Notes: generated from the letters alone by a model not told the origin. A DNA stretch of 64,000 bases from Phycisphaerales bacterium (GCA_020639075.1 JACKHI010000001.1:992001-1056000), one strand, 5' to 3'; counted from the first letter of the stretch, positions 45,759 to 55,190 are shown. Program-made: numbers and translations.

Positions 45759-47099
45759 TCACGCCTGCAGGAACAGTCTCGCTATGCGAATCGGGTTCAT
45801 CGACTGCCCGCGCAGTAGCGCCCCGACTCGGAACAATCGTGCCGAGAACCGAACGGCGCCCCAGGTACTCGCAACGAGAATCGCGGCAGAGATCGCGACA
45901 TCCCAAATCGGCACTTCGCCGGTCGCAAGACGGATCATCATGGCCGGCGGACTGAAGAAAGGAATCCAGCCGAGCGCTCGCGACAACAAGCCGTTGGGCG
46001 CATTGACGAGCGCCACAACCATGATCATCGGAACGACCGGCAGCAGCATGATGTACATCGAATACTGCTGGCTTTCCTTGATGTTGTTGCCGAGGGAGCC
46101 GAGACCGACGAGCAGCGCCCCGTAAAACACAAAACCAAGCATGAAGAACAGACCCGACGCCGACAACACGCCGAAATTCCACTCGAATCCGATCGCCCTG
46201 CCGCCGACCGCCCCGACAATCAGCGGGATCGGTGCGGCCATCGCGGCCCACACGAACATCTGGGCCAGTGCCGCCCCGCTGAGCCCCAGCACCTTGCCCA
46301 TCAGAAGTTGATCGACGCGCACCATCGACAGCAACACTTCGATGACTTTGTTCTCTTTCTCCTCCGCGACGCCTGCGACGAGAAACCCGGCATTCAGCAT
46401 CAGCGCGAGAATCAACAGGCCGGCGACGCCCGCTGGCACGGCGAAGCCCATGATGCGCTGCAGCTGATTCACTTCAACGAACTTGCCGTCCGCACCCAGT
46501 TCATGCAGCGTGACGCTTCCGAATCCGTTGGAGTTCTCACCGCCTCCGCGGATCACGGTCATTTCCGCGTCGCTCAGTCCCGCACGCTGCAAGAGTCCCA
46601 GTCGCAGGCGCTGCCGAACTTGCTGTGGCGCTGCGATTGCACCGAAGATCTTCCACTCTCGTAGGTATGTCTCGATCACGCCTTCTCGTACGTAATCGGC
46701 CGGCACGTGAATGACGACGTCTATCTGTCGGCTCTCCAATGCCGCCTTCGCGGCATCGATCGTCGGAAATGTCCTTGACTCATCCGGCTGGATTTTCTCA
46801 AACATCGCCTCCAGTTGCCTGGCTGCCGACGCAATGTCCGAATCGCCCGACGCGCTCGACTCTTTCTCCTTCTTCAGCTCCGCCTCGTACTGCCGGGCGT
46901 ATTCCAGCAGCCCCGTGTCGTCCACAACGCCGACTTTCGCGCTTAAACCCTCGATGACGTAACTCGCCGTCCCGAGGGAAACGAGCATGATGAATCCGGC
47001 ATAGAGACCGATGAACACCGGCAGTCCGAACGTCACGATCAGATACGCCGGTCGCTTCACCGTGAACAGGAACTCATACCAGGCGACGATCCGCGTCAT
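45759..47099 (-). CDS. ABC-2 type export permease (NatB-like)
   Basis: A 446-residue permease. One membrane helix lies near the N-terminus ('YLIVTFGLPVFIGLYAGFIMLVSL'), then a large extracytoplasmic domain (about 45-220), then five or six helices ('AVPAGVAGLLILALMLNAGFLVAG', 'GLSGAALAQMFVWAAMAAPIPLIVGAV', 'LSASGLFFMLGFVFYGALLVGLGSL', 'QYSMYIMLLPVVPMIMVVALV'). The loop 'AEEKENKVIEVLLSMVRVDQLLMGKVLG' is the conserved coupling motif of NatB/YhaP-type exporters. The start overlaps the ATPase stop by ATGA. It probably exports Na+, a drug or a lipid; the substrate cannot be told. Confidence 0.9.
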   Translation of the reverse strand: MTRIVAWYEFLFTVKRPAYLIVTFGLPVFIGLYAGFIMLVSLGTASYVIEGLSAKVGVVDDTGLLEYARQYEAELKKEKESSASGDSDIASAARQLEAMFEKIQPDESRTFPTIDAAKAALESRQIDVVIHVPADYVREGVIETYLREWKIFGAIAAPQQVRQRLRLGLLQRAGLSDAEMTVIRGGGENSNGFGSVTLHELGADGKFVEVNQLQRIMGFAVPAGVAGLLILALMLNAGFLVAGVAEEKENKVIEVLLSMVRVDQLLMGKVLGLSGAALAQMFVWAAMAAPIPLIVGAVGGRAIGFEWNFGVLSASGLFFMLGFVFYGALLVGLGSLGNNIKESQQYSMYIMLLPVVPMIMVVALVNAPNGLLSRALGWIPFFSPPAMMIRLATGEVPIWDVAISAAILVASTWGAVRFSARLFRVGALLRGQSMNPIRIARLFLQA

Positions 47100-48034
47100 T
47101 TCGGCGCCTCCGCAGAGACGACATCCTGCCGCCCGACGACTGAAACGAACACGTCCTCGATCGAACGCAGACCTTCCGACATGAAACGCACCGATCGCCC
47201 GGCCGCCGACATGTCGCGCATAAAGTCCGCGATTGTCTTACCGTCTTTCAAATAGACGTTTTTCGATTTCTCGACGCATGCGACGTGATCGACGCTGGGG
47301 AGACCCTCCGGCGCCGCATCGATGTCGACCGTAACCTGATAGTCCGTGTGTGCTCGGCGAATCTCGTCCAGCGGACCATACAGCACGCGCGCTCCGCGAT
47401 GCATCATCATGACGCGATCGCAGAGCGCCTGCACTTCAGCCATCATGTGCGTGCAGAGACATACGAGCTTGCCGCGATCCCGATGCTCCTGCACCAACTG
47501 TCGAACCAATCGAACATTGACGGGATCCAACCCGCTGAACGGCTCATCAAAGATCAGCAGATCCGGATCGTGGAGCACACTCAGCAGGATCTGAAGCTTC
47601 TGCGACATCCCCTTGGATAGCGTCGCCACCTTCTTCTTCGCATACGCGGCAAGATCGAATCGTTCCAGAAGCGGTGCCGCGCGCTCGCGGGTTTCGGCAC
47701 GCGAGAGGCCGCGCAGCGCCCCCGTGTACTCGATCACATCCTTGATCTTGCGCTTCTGATAGAGCCCCCGCTCTTCCGGAAGGTATGCAACGCGTCGCCG
47801 AAACTCGTCGCGCCGATTTCCGTCGCGCTCGCCCTCGACGAGGATCTCACCGGCATCTGGCCGAAACACATCGAGCAACATGCGGATGATCGTCGTCTTG
47901 CCGGCCCCGTTCGGACCGAGCACGCCGAGAACTTCCCCACCCGCCGCCGCGAACGACACGCCATCGACCGCCTGGATCCGCGTCCCGCCGCCGCCGAACG
48001 CCTTGAATACGTTTTGAAATTCGATTCGCGTCAA
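47096..48034 (-). CDS. ABC transporter ATPase (NatA-like)
   Basis: A 312-residue ATPase with Walker A 'GPNGAGKTT', Q-loop region 'VAYLPEERGLYQ', signature 'LSKGMSQKLQ' (the variant typical of NatA-type ABC-2 exporters), Walker B 'LLIFDEP' and switch His in 'CTHMM'. The C-terminal 80 residues carry the DUF4162-like extension ('LYGPLDEIRRAHTDYQVTV'). It starts at TTG with GGAGAGCGGG upstream. The permease gene overlaps its end. Its ribosome site can pair in a long hairpin (48037-48085), so translation may be controlled. Confidence 0.92.
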   Translation of the reverse strand: MTRIEFQNVFKAFGGGGTRIQAVDGVSFAAAGGEVLGVLGPNGAGKTTIIRMLLDVFRPDAGEILVEGERDGNRRDEFRRRVAYLPEERGLYQKRKIKDVIEYTGALRGLSRAETRERAAPLLERFDLAAYAKKKVATLSKGMSQKLQILLSVLHDPDLLIFDEPFSGLDPVNVRLVRQLVQEHRDRGKLVCLCTHMMAEVQALCDRVMMMHRGARVLYGPLDEIRRAHTDYQVTVDIDAAPEGLPSVDHVACVEKSKNVYLKDGKTIADFMRDMSAAGRSVRFMSEGLRSIEDVFVSVVGRQDVVSAEAPK

Positions 48035-48036
48035 CC

Positions 48037-48085
48037 CGCTCTCCGGTCAATCAGCACGACTGGCCATCCTGATTAACGGAGAGCG
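48037..48085 (-). promoter_or_regulatory. Leader hairpin predicted to mask the ribosome site of the ABC exporter
   Basis: On the minus-strand transcript CGCTCTCCG pairs with CGGAGAGCG (9 bp) and AATCAG with CTGATT (6 bp), around a 14-base loop with a small internal bulge. The 3' arm contains the GGAG Shine-Dalgarno site that lies 6 bases before the TTG start. When paired, the site would be blocked. Confidence 0.5.
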
Positions 48086-48164
48086 TATCGGAAACCCACG
48101 CAACAGTCAGCGCGCATGCGGCAACCGGCCGACGCGCGTAATCCGTCGCCGCCGGCGCCCATAC

Positions 48165-49460
48165 CTAGGGTGCAGTGAGGAGCATTGACAGGAACACATC
48201 GATATCCGCTACGTCCGCAATGCCGTCACGATTTGTGTCGGCCGTCAGGATTTCGCAGTCCGGATGGCTCGCCGCGTAACCGGCCGGCGACAGGACGGCC
48301 GTGACAAACGCCTCGATATCGGCGCCGTCGATATTGCCGTCACAATTCGTATCCCCGCGCCGGGCAGGCGCTGAAATGGTCGCAAGCCACGGCGCCGACG
48401 ATGAGATCGCCGACTCAACACCGATGCCAGTCAGCGTCAATCCATCGTCCGACGCAGCGGCAATTGTGGCGAGTGTCCAACCGCTCACCTCGTTCGCCCC
48501 CTGCTCGAGAAGCAGGTCACTGAGCAACCGAGTGCCGTGCAAGTCATCCCAGACAAATGCGAGCTGAACACCGGTTCCACTGACGAATATCGTCCCGAAC
48601 ACGATGTGGCCGTCGCGTGAAACGGCAATGGGTTGTTGCGTGCCGGCAAGCCCCGGCGGAAACGGCAACGATCGCACGCCATCGGCGGCTGTCCACGTGA
48701 AGCCCGAGCCAGTCTGTCCGGGCACATCCCCGTACCCGGCAATGAAGCGACCGTCCGGCGACACGGCCGTGGCTTCGCTGAAGACGTCGCCGCCGAGATC
48801 GATCTCGGACATTCCGTCGTCCAACGACCATCGAAATGCACGACGCCCGCTCCCCGTATTCACGCTGCCGACGATCACGCGGCCGTCGGACGATGCGGCA
48901 TGCGCGAAGACGTCAGCCCCCGGCTCGCCGCCGATATCGACGACGCCGGTTGCAGCAGTCCATCGAAACGCGCGGATCAGCCCGCCCAGAAACGTCGAAC
49001 CCACGGCAACGGATCCATCGTGCGACAGAAACGTCGGCACGATATGGTCGTACGGATTCGTCGCCCCCGCCGGCAAAAGCAACTCCCGCTCACTCCCCGG
49101 CGTCCAACGGAACCCACCGCCGTTGGGTTCATCCCAACCCGAGAAAAAGGCGCCGTCTCCCGAGATATTCTGAATCGCCAGACCAACGCAGGTGGAATCG
49201 CTGTCGCGAATGCAGTCGATCGCGGCCGGCCGCTCCCAGATGACGTGCGTTGCGGCGCCGACGGCGAACGACTTGTTGACGCCGATGAGTATGCTCCCGT
49301 CCGCTGTCATGTCTCCAAAAGCGAGAATATCGTCCGGGTCTCCTGCAAACGGCTCAATTGGCTCGAATGTCGCCGTTTGTGCAGGACTGACCGAAGGTCC
49401 TGACATGAGCACTGCGACAACAGTGCCGATTATCCCTGCACTTCGTAGGTTGGAATTCAT
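48165..49460 (-). CDS. HAF-repeat secreted protein with dockerin-like tail
   Basis: A 431-residue protein started at ATG 49460 (AAGG eight bases upstream); the open frame upstream does not look coding. Signal peptide to about residue 28. The body is a series of repeats such as 'ASSDGRVIVGSVNTGSGRRAFRWSL', 'VSPDGRFIAGYGDVPGQTGSGFTW' and 'VSRDGHIVFGTIF', the 'HAF' extracellular repeat, expected to fold as a beta-propeller. The last 70 residues are a dockerin-like pair ('GDTNCDGNIDGADIEAFVTAV', 'ADTNRDGIADVADIDVFLSML'). The function is unknown; it stands alone as a transcription unit. Confidence 0.88.
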   Translation of the reverse strand: MNSNLRSAGIIGTVVAVLMSGPSVSPAQTATFEPIEPFAGDPDDILAFGDMTADGSILIGVNKSFAVGAATHVIWERPAAIDCIRDSDSTCVGLAIQNISGDGAFFSGWDEPNGGGFRWTPGSERELLLPAGATNPYDHIVPTFLSHDGSVAVGSTFLGGLIRAFRWTAATGVVDIGGEPGADVFAHAASSDGRVIVGSVNTGSGRRAFRWSLDDGMSEIDLGGDVFSEATAVSPDGRFIAGYGDVPGQTGSGFTWTAADGVRSLPFPPGLAGTQQPIAVSRDGHIVFGTIFVSGTGVQLAFVWDDLHGTRLLSDLLLEQGANEVSGWTLATIAAASDDGLTLTGIGVESAISSSAPWLATISAPARRGDTNCDGNIDGADIEAFVTAVLSPAGYAASHPDCEILTADTNRDGIADVADIDVFLSMLLTAP

Positions 49461-50116
49461 CGTTGGGCCTTTCGATTGGTTGACGCCTGAATACTGTCGG
49501 TCGGACCTTGCGCTTCGGCAGGGCCCCCGACGATGGATCAGGACTGACTTGGACTCCATGGGCGCCAAACGGCCGCCCCTGAGGCATTTCAGAACTCGCA
49601 CAGGGAGTCTCGTACGATTGAGGAAGGCAATGCACCGTACAATCCAAAATGTGACTGCCCTCGCTGCGCCTCGACAAAATTCCCAGTGCACCGAGTCCTC
49701 AATTACCCGGCCTCTGTCGTTCCGATCCTGCAGACATATGCAAGAAAACCCCGTAATCACCGCAATATTGAGACAAGAATGTGATTGGGCTTGAATGCAG
49801 GTCCACCGACTATCTGCGTAAATACGCCAACTTGCCGGCAATCCACAGGCGGTCCCCGTGTCTGGAAGCGACTGCCCCTAGAAACGAGGCTGCAAGCTGG
49901 GGAATTTGTACCCTACGTGCGAGTCGCATGAGTCGATAAGAGGGTAGAGTTGGATTCACCGCTTCTCGAACCGGGCGGGCAGGTTGGCTGACGGCGGAGG
50001 CCGACGGCAGAGAACAGCGGCGAGTCACAAACGTGGTACGATCAATGCGTTCGTATGCCTGGATCAAGATGGTGTTACGACGACAGGTTGATTGATTCGC
50101 CAAGGTCTCCTGCAAG
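49461..50116. other. Intergenic, no convincing gene
   Basis: About 650 bases between a minus-strand gene and the sensor kinase gene. An open frame at 49810-50220 on the minus strand lacks a ribosome site and overlaps the kinase start, so I do not call it. Confidence 0.45.
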
Positions 50117-52054
50117 ATGAAAATCACTTCCCGAATTCGACTCCTGGTCCTGCTGTCGGTCATCGTCACGGCGATGTGCGTTGGATTGACCTCCTTCCGG
50201 GCATATCGACTGCTAATCACGAACGTGCAGGAAGAGAGCCTCTCTCAAACGACAGACAGCGAGTCTCGTCGACTGAAACTCGCGCTCAAGGAGTATCAAA
50301 ACGACGTCCACCTTCTTGCATCGCTGCAATTAGTGCAGGCGATCGTCGAGGAATTTCACCAAGGCGTATCATTCTCAGAGGATTCATCGCTCAAGTCACA
50401 ATTGGCGCAGGTGTTCGCCGAGATGCTGAGAGCCAAGCCGTTTTACGACCAGGTGCGTTTGATCGGAACCGCGGACGGCGGCCGGGAAATCGTACGCGTG
50501 GATCGCACGCACGGCGGAATTCAACGAATCAACGGCGCGGACCTTCAGCAAAAGGCGAACAGGGATTACTATCAGAAAGCGCTGGCGCACCCGCCCGAAA
50601 AGCTCTACATGTCGAGCATCAGTCTGAATCGGGAGCATGGGGAAATCGAAGTGCCCTACCGCCCGATGTTGCGTGTCGCCTTGCGCGTCGACGACGAACA
50701 CAAAATGCCAATCGGTATTGTCATCATCAATCTCAACTTCGCGAGATTTGTTGACGACCTGTTCGCGGATGCCGCCGAGAGCTCCACCTTCTACATGACG
50801 AATTCCAATGGCGACTACCTTGTACATCCCGATGAAACGAAGACGTTCGGATTCGACATTGGGACGAAATACCGGCTACAGGACGAATTCCCCGACACTG
50901 AGGGGCTTTTCAAAGAAAACTCGCGGCAAGCCACGTTCCGATCAATCAAATCCGACGCTGGCACGGATCGATTCCTGCAAGTCCGCAAGGTGTTCCTGAA
51001 TCCGAACGATCCGGTTGAGTTCGTCACCATCGGGATCGGCGCATCGGGCGACGAACTCGCGTCGGGCGCTCTCGCAATTTCGCGAGACACCTCCATTGTG
51101 ACATCAGCGCTGATCGCAGCGGCATTGGTCGTGGCAGTGTTTGCCACTCGTTTTCTGACGAGGCCGATCGAGACGATCACGCTGGCCGCTAATCGCCTCG
51201 CGCAGGGGGAGGCAACTCCGCAGTTGTCAGTCCGCAGAAACGACGAGATCGGCGTCCTTTCGAGAGCCTTCGAAGAGATGTCGGTCTCTATTCAGAAGAA
51301 GGAAGCGGAAATCCTGAAGGTTAATTCGCAGCTCGCGGCAACGAATGACGATCTCGAACATTTCGTGCACATCGCGTCCCACGATCTGCGCGAACCGCTG
51401 CGCAAACAGCGAAATCTGGTGGACCTGCTGCTGCAGGAGCTGCCGCCCGACGCCGGTCGCGATGCCAGGCAATTTGCCGAGTTCATCGCAATCTGCTCGA
51501 CGCAGATGCAGGACATGGTCGATGCATTCCGGGCGCTCACGAAATTGGGATATGAGAATGTCGTGCGAGCGCCGGCTTCGATTCAGGCGATCATCGAAGA
51601 GTGTCTGTCCCCGTTCCGTGACGCGATCGACAGGCGACGCATCCGAATCCGTTTCGATCGATTCCCTGAGCACATCGAGATTTATCCTCAATTCGCCAGA
51701 CAGCTCTACGCCAACCTTATTCAGAATGCCGTCAATCATGTGAAAGTCGATGGATTTGAACTGGCATTTACAGCAAGGGAGTCCGATCGAGGTTGGATCT
51801 TCGGTGTGAAGAACACAGGATCCACGATCCCGAAGGACGAATGTGAGGAGATTTTCAACATATTCCGCAAAGCGGGCATACACGAATCGCAGGGAACCGG
51901 CCTGGGCCTGAGCATTTGTCGCAAAATCGCGGAACGGCATCAGGGGCGGATTTTTGTAGAATCCACGGAAAACGAAGTGCACTTTCAGTTCACGTTCGGG
52001 GAGAAAACGCATGGCGATCAAGATCACCAACGATCACGAACTGGTCATGGTTGA
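50117..52054 (+). CDS. Membrane sensor histidine kinase with Cache-like sensor and HAMP
   Basis: A 645-residue kinase. A first membrane helix (8-27) precedes a large extracytoplasmic domain (about 30-320) with Cache-type features ('YDQVRLIGTADGGREIVRVDRT', 'YYQKAL', 'FYMTNSNGDYLVHPD'). A second helix (about 327-345) leads to HAMP ('RPIETITLAANRLAQGEATPQL', to about 395). A coiled segment and HisKA follow, with phospho-acceptor H422 in 'IASHDLREPLRKQ'. The ATPase domain has 'LYANLIQNAVNHV' and 'GTGLGLSIC'; the G1 motif reads 'VKNTGSTI' with N in place of the usual D. Its last 44 bases overlap the response regulator gene, its probable partner. Confidence 0.92.
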   Translation: MKITSRIRLLVLLSVIVTAMCVGLTSFRAYRLLITNVQEESLSQTTDSESRRLKLALKEYQNDVHLLASLQLVQAIVEEFHQGVSFSEDSSLKSQLAQVFAEMLRAKPFYDQVRLIGTADGGREIVRVDRTHGGIQRINGADLQQKANRDYYQKALAHPPEKLYMSSISLNREHGEIEVPYRPMLRVALRVDDEHKMPIGIVIINLNFARFVDDLFADAAESSTFYMTNSNGDYLVHPDETKTFGFDIGTKYRLQDEFPDTEGLFKENSRQATFRSIKSDAGTDRFLQVRKVFLNPNDPVEFVTIGIGASGDELASGALAISRDTSIVTSALIAAALVVAVFATRFLTRPIETITLAANRLAQGEATPQLSVRRNDEIGVLSRAFEEMSVSIQKKEAEILKVNSQLAATNDDLEHFVHIASHDLREPLRKQRNLVDLLLQELPPDAGRDARQFAEFIAICSTQMQDMVDAFRALTKLGYENVVRAPASIQAIIEECLSPFRDAIDRRRIRIRFDRFPEHIEIYPQFARQLYANLIQNAVNHVKVDGFELAFTARESDRGWIFGVKNTGSTIPKDECEEIFNIFRKAGIHESQGTGLGLSICRKIAERHQGRIFVESTENEVHFQFTFGEKTHGDQDHQRSRTGHG

Positions 52055-52418
52055 CGATGATGAAATGGAATTGGTCCTTACGGAGCGATATCTCCGGCAA
52101 TCGAAGCTGACGAACAAACTGCTCCCGTTCAGCTCCGCCGAAAAGTTCCTCAAGTATCTCGAAGGCGTCGCTAAAGGCGAACATCGCATGCCCGCACTCG
52201 TCCTGATGGACGTGCGGATGCCGACGATCGACGGCTTTGAGGCAGTGACGCTCGTACGCCGTATTCCTCAGTTCAAGACGATACCAATCATCATGATGTT
52301 CTCGAATTCAGACGCGGAAACCGACATTCGAAAGGCGTTGAATGTCGGCGCAGACCACTACCAGGTCAAGCCCTCCAACGGAGAGGAGTTCGTGGAGTTC
52401 CTGAATTCTCTTGCGTAG
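52011..52418 (+). CDS. Single-domain response regulator (CheY/Rcp1-like)
   Basis: A 135-residue receiver domain without output domain: acidic pocket 'VMVDDDEME', phospho-acceptor Asp in 'LVLMDVRMPTIDG', Thr/Ser switch replaced by 'MMFSNSD', and Lys in 'QVKPSNGEEF'. It is of the Rcp1-like type that pairs with kinases having 'SHDLREPLR' HisKA domains. The start lies 44 bases inside the kinase gene in another frame. With no DNA-binding domain it must act through protein contact. Confidence 0.92.
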   Translation: MAIKITNDHELVMVDDDEMELVLTERYLRQSKLTNKLLPFSSAEKFLKYLEGVAKGEHRMPALVLMDVRMPTIDGFEAVTLVRRIPQFKTIPIIMMFSNSDAETDIRKALNVGADHYQVKPSNGEEFVEFLNSLA

Positions 52419-52551
52419 CATATCGAATTGAACGCTTTGCCCGAGACGACGCGCCGCGTCGCCGTTCAGACATTTCCCGATGAGCGTCAGTCTGCCGGCT
52501 TGAGATCGGCCTTCGCCTTCGGCGCGACCATCTCGTCATTCTGCAGGCGGC

Positions 52552-53847
52552 CTAGTCAAAAGCCTTGATCACCAACGTGTCGTTCTGACCGCCGAAGCCG
52601 AATGAATTGCTCAGGCAGGTCTTGACTGTCGCCGGCCGCTTTTCGTTCGGGATGTAATCCAGATCGCAGAGCGGATCGGGGTTCTCGTAGTTCATCGTCG
52701 GCGGCAGCACCTGGTCGCGAATCGCGAGAATACACGTAATCAACTCGCATGCCCCCGCCGCGGCGATCAAGTGCCCCATCATGCTCTTGACGCTGCTGAT
52801 CGGTACGTTCGGCGCATGATCGCCGAAGACGCCGCGAATCGCCTTCGTCTCGATCTTGTCGTTTTCCGCCGTCCCCGTGCCGTGGGCCGAAATGTAGTGA
52901 ATATCCGTCAGCGCGACGCCCGCATCTTCAATTGCCATCTTCATGGCAGCGATACCGCCACGGGCGTCTTCGTGAATGTCCGTAATCCGGAATGCGTCCG
53001 CCGTGCTGCCGTATCCGACGATCTCGGCCAGAATCTTCGCGCCGCGTTTCTGCGCGTGCGACAGCTCCTCGAGAATCAGCATGCCTGCGCCCTCGCCGAG
53101 CACAAAGCCGTCGCGCGTCCGATCGAAAGGTCGCGACGCCGTCGTAGGAGAGTCGTTACGATTGCTCAACGCCGTCAACAGGTTGAATCCAGTCACGCCG
53201 AGCGGATGGATCATCGAATGACAGCCGCCGGAGATCATCACGTCGGCGTCACCGTAGCGGATCATGTGCGTCGCTTCGCCGATTGCCTGCGTGCTCGCGG
53301 CGCATGCCGTCAGCGTATTGAAGCTCGGTCCCTCGAGACCGAACAGGTTGCTGATATGGCCGGCAGCCATATTGGGATCCTGCTCAGCTTCCGTTACTTC
53401 CTTCAGGCAGGCCCCGGCGACTTCCGCCCAGCGCTTCGTGTCGAGCACCTTGGCGTCATAGTCCCAACCTTCGATCGCCGCCTTGGCGAAGTTCTGGAAA
53501 TCGAGCGGGCCCTCGCCGCCGCCGAGGTAGATGCCGGCCCGCGTCTTGTCGATGTTTCCGACTTTGTCGAGACCCGCGTTGCCCCACGCGATCTTGGCGG
53601 CCGCCATTGCGAAACCGGCCTGGCGACTGACCGTCTTGTGGTGCTCGTACTCGTCGGCCGATAGGAACTTCCGAAGATCGAAATTCTTCACTTCCGCGGA
53701 GAACGTGGTCGGGAACGTCTTCGCATCGAAGATCGTCGTCGGCGCAACGCCGCTCTCCCCGTTCAGCACGCGCTGCCAGGTCGACTCGATGTCATGCCCC
53801 AGCGGTGTAATCCATCCGATGCCTGTGACAACGACGCGCCTGCTCAC
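52552..53847 (-). CDS. fabF: Beta-ketoacyl-ACP synthase II-type enzyme (FabF-like)
   Basis: A 431-residue ketosynthase with all catalytic residues: C182 in 'LTACAASTQ', H322 in 'AHGTGT', K354 and H359 in 'KSMMGHLIAAAG', and the gating loop 'NSFGFGGQND'. It condenses malonyl-ACP with an acyl-ACP. The GTG start overlaps the stop of the degenerate ketosynthase gene by GTGA, so both are made together and may form a heterodimer. It is the last gene of the five-gene acyl operon. Housekeeping FabF is possible, but the context points to a specialised pathway. Confidence 0.92.
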   Translation of the reverse strand: MSRRVVVTGIGWITPLGHDIESTWQRVLNGESGVAPTTIFDAKTFPTTFSAEVKNFDLRKFLSADEYEHHKTVSRQAGFAMAAAKIAWGNAGLDKVGNIDKTRAGIYLGGGEGPLDFQNFAKAAIEGWDYDAKVLDTKRWAEVAGACLKEVTEAEQDPNMAAGHISNLFGLEGPSFNTLTACAASTQAIGEATHMIRYGDADVMISGGCHSMIHPLGVTGFNLLTALSNRNDSPTTASRPFDRTRDGFVLGEGAGMLILEELSHAQKRGAKILAEIVGYGSTADAFRITDIHEDARGGIAAMKMAIEDAGVALTDIHYISAHGTGTAENDKIETKAIRGVFGDHAPNVPISSVKSMMGHLIAAAGACELITCILAIRDQVLPPTMNYENPDPLCDLDYIPNEKRPATVKTCLSNSFGFGGQNDTLVIKAFD

Positions 53848-55190
53848 GATTCCATCCTCCGAATGACGAGCGCGCCTGTCTGGCCGCCGGACATCGCCCC
53901 TGCGAATGTCAATGCCGTCTTCGCCCGCAGATCGATCGGGTCGTTTTGAATCACGTTGATGCCGCAGTCCGGATCGATCTTGTCCGTGTTCAATGATGGC
54001 GGCGCAACGCCTCGCTCCATCGCCTTGACGACGACGGCGATGTCGATAGCACCGCTGCCGGCGCCGTTGTTGCCGATTGCGCCTTTCGTCGCCAGAACGG
54101 GAACCTCATTCGTTCGATTGCCGAAGAGACTTCGAATCGCAGCGGCCTCGCCCGCATCGTGCTCCTTCGTGCCGACGCCGAACGGATTGACGAGATCGAT
54201 TTCGTCGGACGTCACGCCGGCGTCGGCCATCGCCTTTTCAGAGGCGAGCCGCAACGCGCGACCGTCGGGCTGCGGCCTGAACCAGCTCGAGTTGTTCTGC
54301 GAGGCGCCGAACCCGCACACTTCGCCGTAGATTCTGGCGCCGCGGGCTTTCGCGTGCTCGTATTCTTCCAGAATCAGCAGACCGCCGCCCTCGCCGACGA
54401 CCATACCGCTTCGATCCGCATCGAACGGTCGGCACGCCCGGGCCGGATCATGGTTGCGATTCGTCGCGACGCGATGCCACAGTTCGGGGCGGATCATCGC
54501 CATCGGGTTCACTTTGCTTTCGGCGCCGCCGCAGATGCACAGATCCGCCGCGCCGCGCTGGATCGTGCGAAATGCCTCGCCGATCGCAAGATGCGAACTC
54601 GCCTCGCCGCAGGTAATCGTGTTCGACGGGGCTTGGCAGTCGTGCACGATCGTTACGTGGCAGGCCAGCATGTTCGGGAGGAACTTGAGCAGCCAGAGCG
54701 GCGTGAGATTGGTCATCGCCTCGCCCCACTTGCCCAGGCTGAAACGACGATTGCCTTTTTCTGCAGGATTCTCCGCCGCCGTCCCCAACGCCTCCGCAAG
54801 CTCCGACAGGTCGGCACAGATCAACCCGGCGCCGATGTTTGCCCCGAATCGCGTCGAATCGATATCCACCGCCTCCGCCTCGCCGCGATCGACGAGACAC
54901 TTGGACTTCAGACCGGCGTCCTTGATGGCGTTATAAGCCGCCGCAACGGCCAGCTCGATGTCGCGAGCCATGACGCGGGCATGCTTGTTGTACTTCTTGA
55001 AGATGAAGTCCTTGACGTTCAGTTCGACGATCTCGCCGGCGATTTGCGACTGGAACGCCGACGGATCGAATGCCTCCACCCGCCGCACGCCGCATTTCTT
55101 CTCGACGAGCGCGTCAAACGTCTCATCGATGCCCAGCCCGACGGACGACGCGACGCCGAGCCCCGTGATGACCACGCGTTTCTTGTTCAT
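53844..55190 (-). CDS. Degenerate ketosynthase, chain-length-factor-like
   Basis: This 448-residue protein has the full thiolase fold of FabF ('KRVVITGLGVASSVGLGIDETFDAL', 'PFDADRSGMVVGEGGGLLILEEYEHAKARGA'), but the catalytic triad is gone: the nucleophile position is E196 ('TCGEASSHLAIG' aligned on FabF 'TACTSGVHNIG'), the first His is F337 ('NPFGVGT' for 'AHGTGT') and the second is N374 ('KGAIGNNGAGSG' for 'KSMTGHLLGAAG'). The gating loop is also changed ('FAGAMSGGQTG'). In type II polyketide and aryl-polyene systems such inactive partners (chain length factors, with Gln for Cys) pair with an active KS and set product length. Cys194 is two residues from the aligned site and is unlikely to take over. 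Overlap with fabF supports the pairing. Confidence 0.85.
   Translation of the reverse strand: MNKKRVVITGLGVASSVGLGIDETFDALVEKKCGVRRVEAFDPSAFQSQIAGEIVELNVKDFIFKKYNKHARVMARDIELAVAAAYNAIKDAGLKSKCLVDRGEAEAVDIDSTRFGANIGAGLICADLSELAEALGTAAENPAEKGNRRFSLGKWGEAMTNLTPLWLLKFLPNMLACHVTIVHDCQAPSNTITCGEASSHLAIGEAFRTIQRGAADLCICGGAESKVNPMAMIRPELWHRVATNRNHDPARACRPFDADRSGMVVGEGGGLLILEEYEHAKARGARIYGEVCGFGASQNNSSWFRPQPDGRALRLASEKAMADAGVTSDEIDLVNPFGVGTKEHDAGEAAAIRSLFGNRTNEVPVLATKGAIGNNGAGSGAIDIAVVVKAMERGVAPPSLNTDKIDPDCGINVIQNDPIDLRAKTALTFAGAMSGGQTGALVIRRMES

Noticed and set aside
35084..49460. Cellulosome
   Set aside because: Dockerin-like tails are present but no cohesin or scaffoldin is seen, and the tails occur on non-enzymes as well.
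49461..49841. 127-residue N-terminal extension of the HAF protein
   Set aside because: A ribosome site and signal peptide begin at 49460; the extension is Cys/Arg-rich and would bury the signal peptide.
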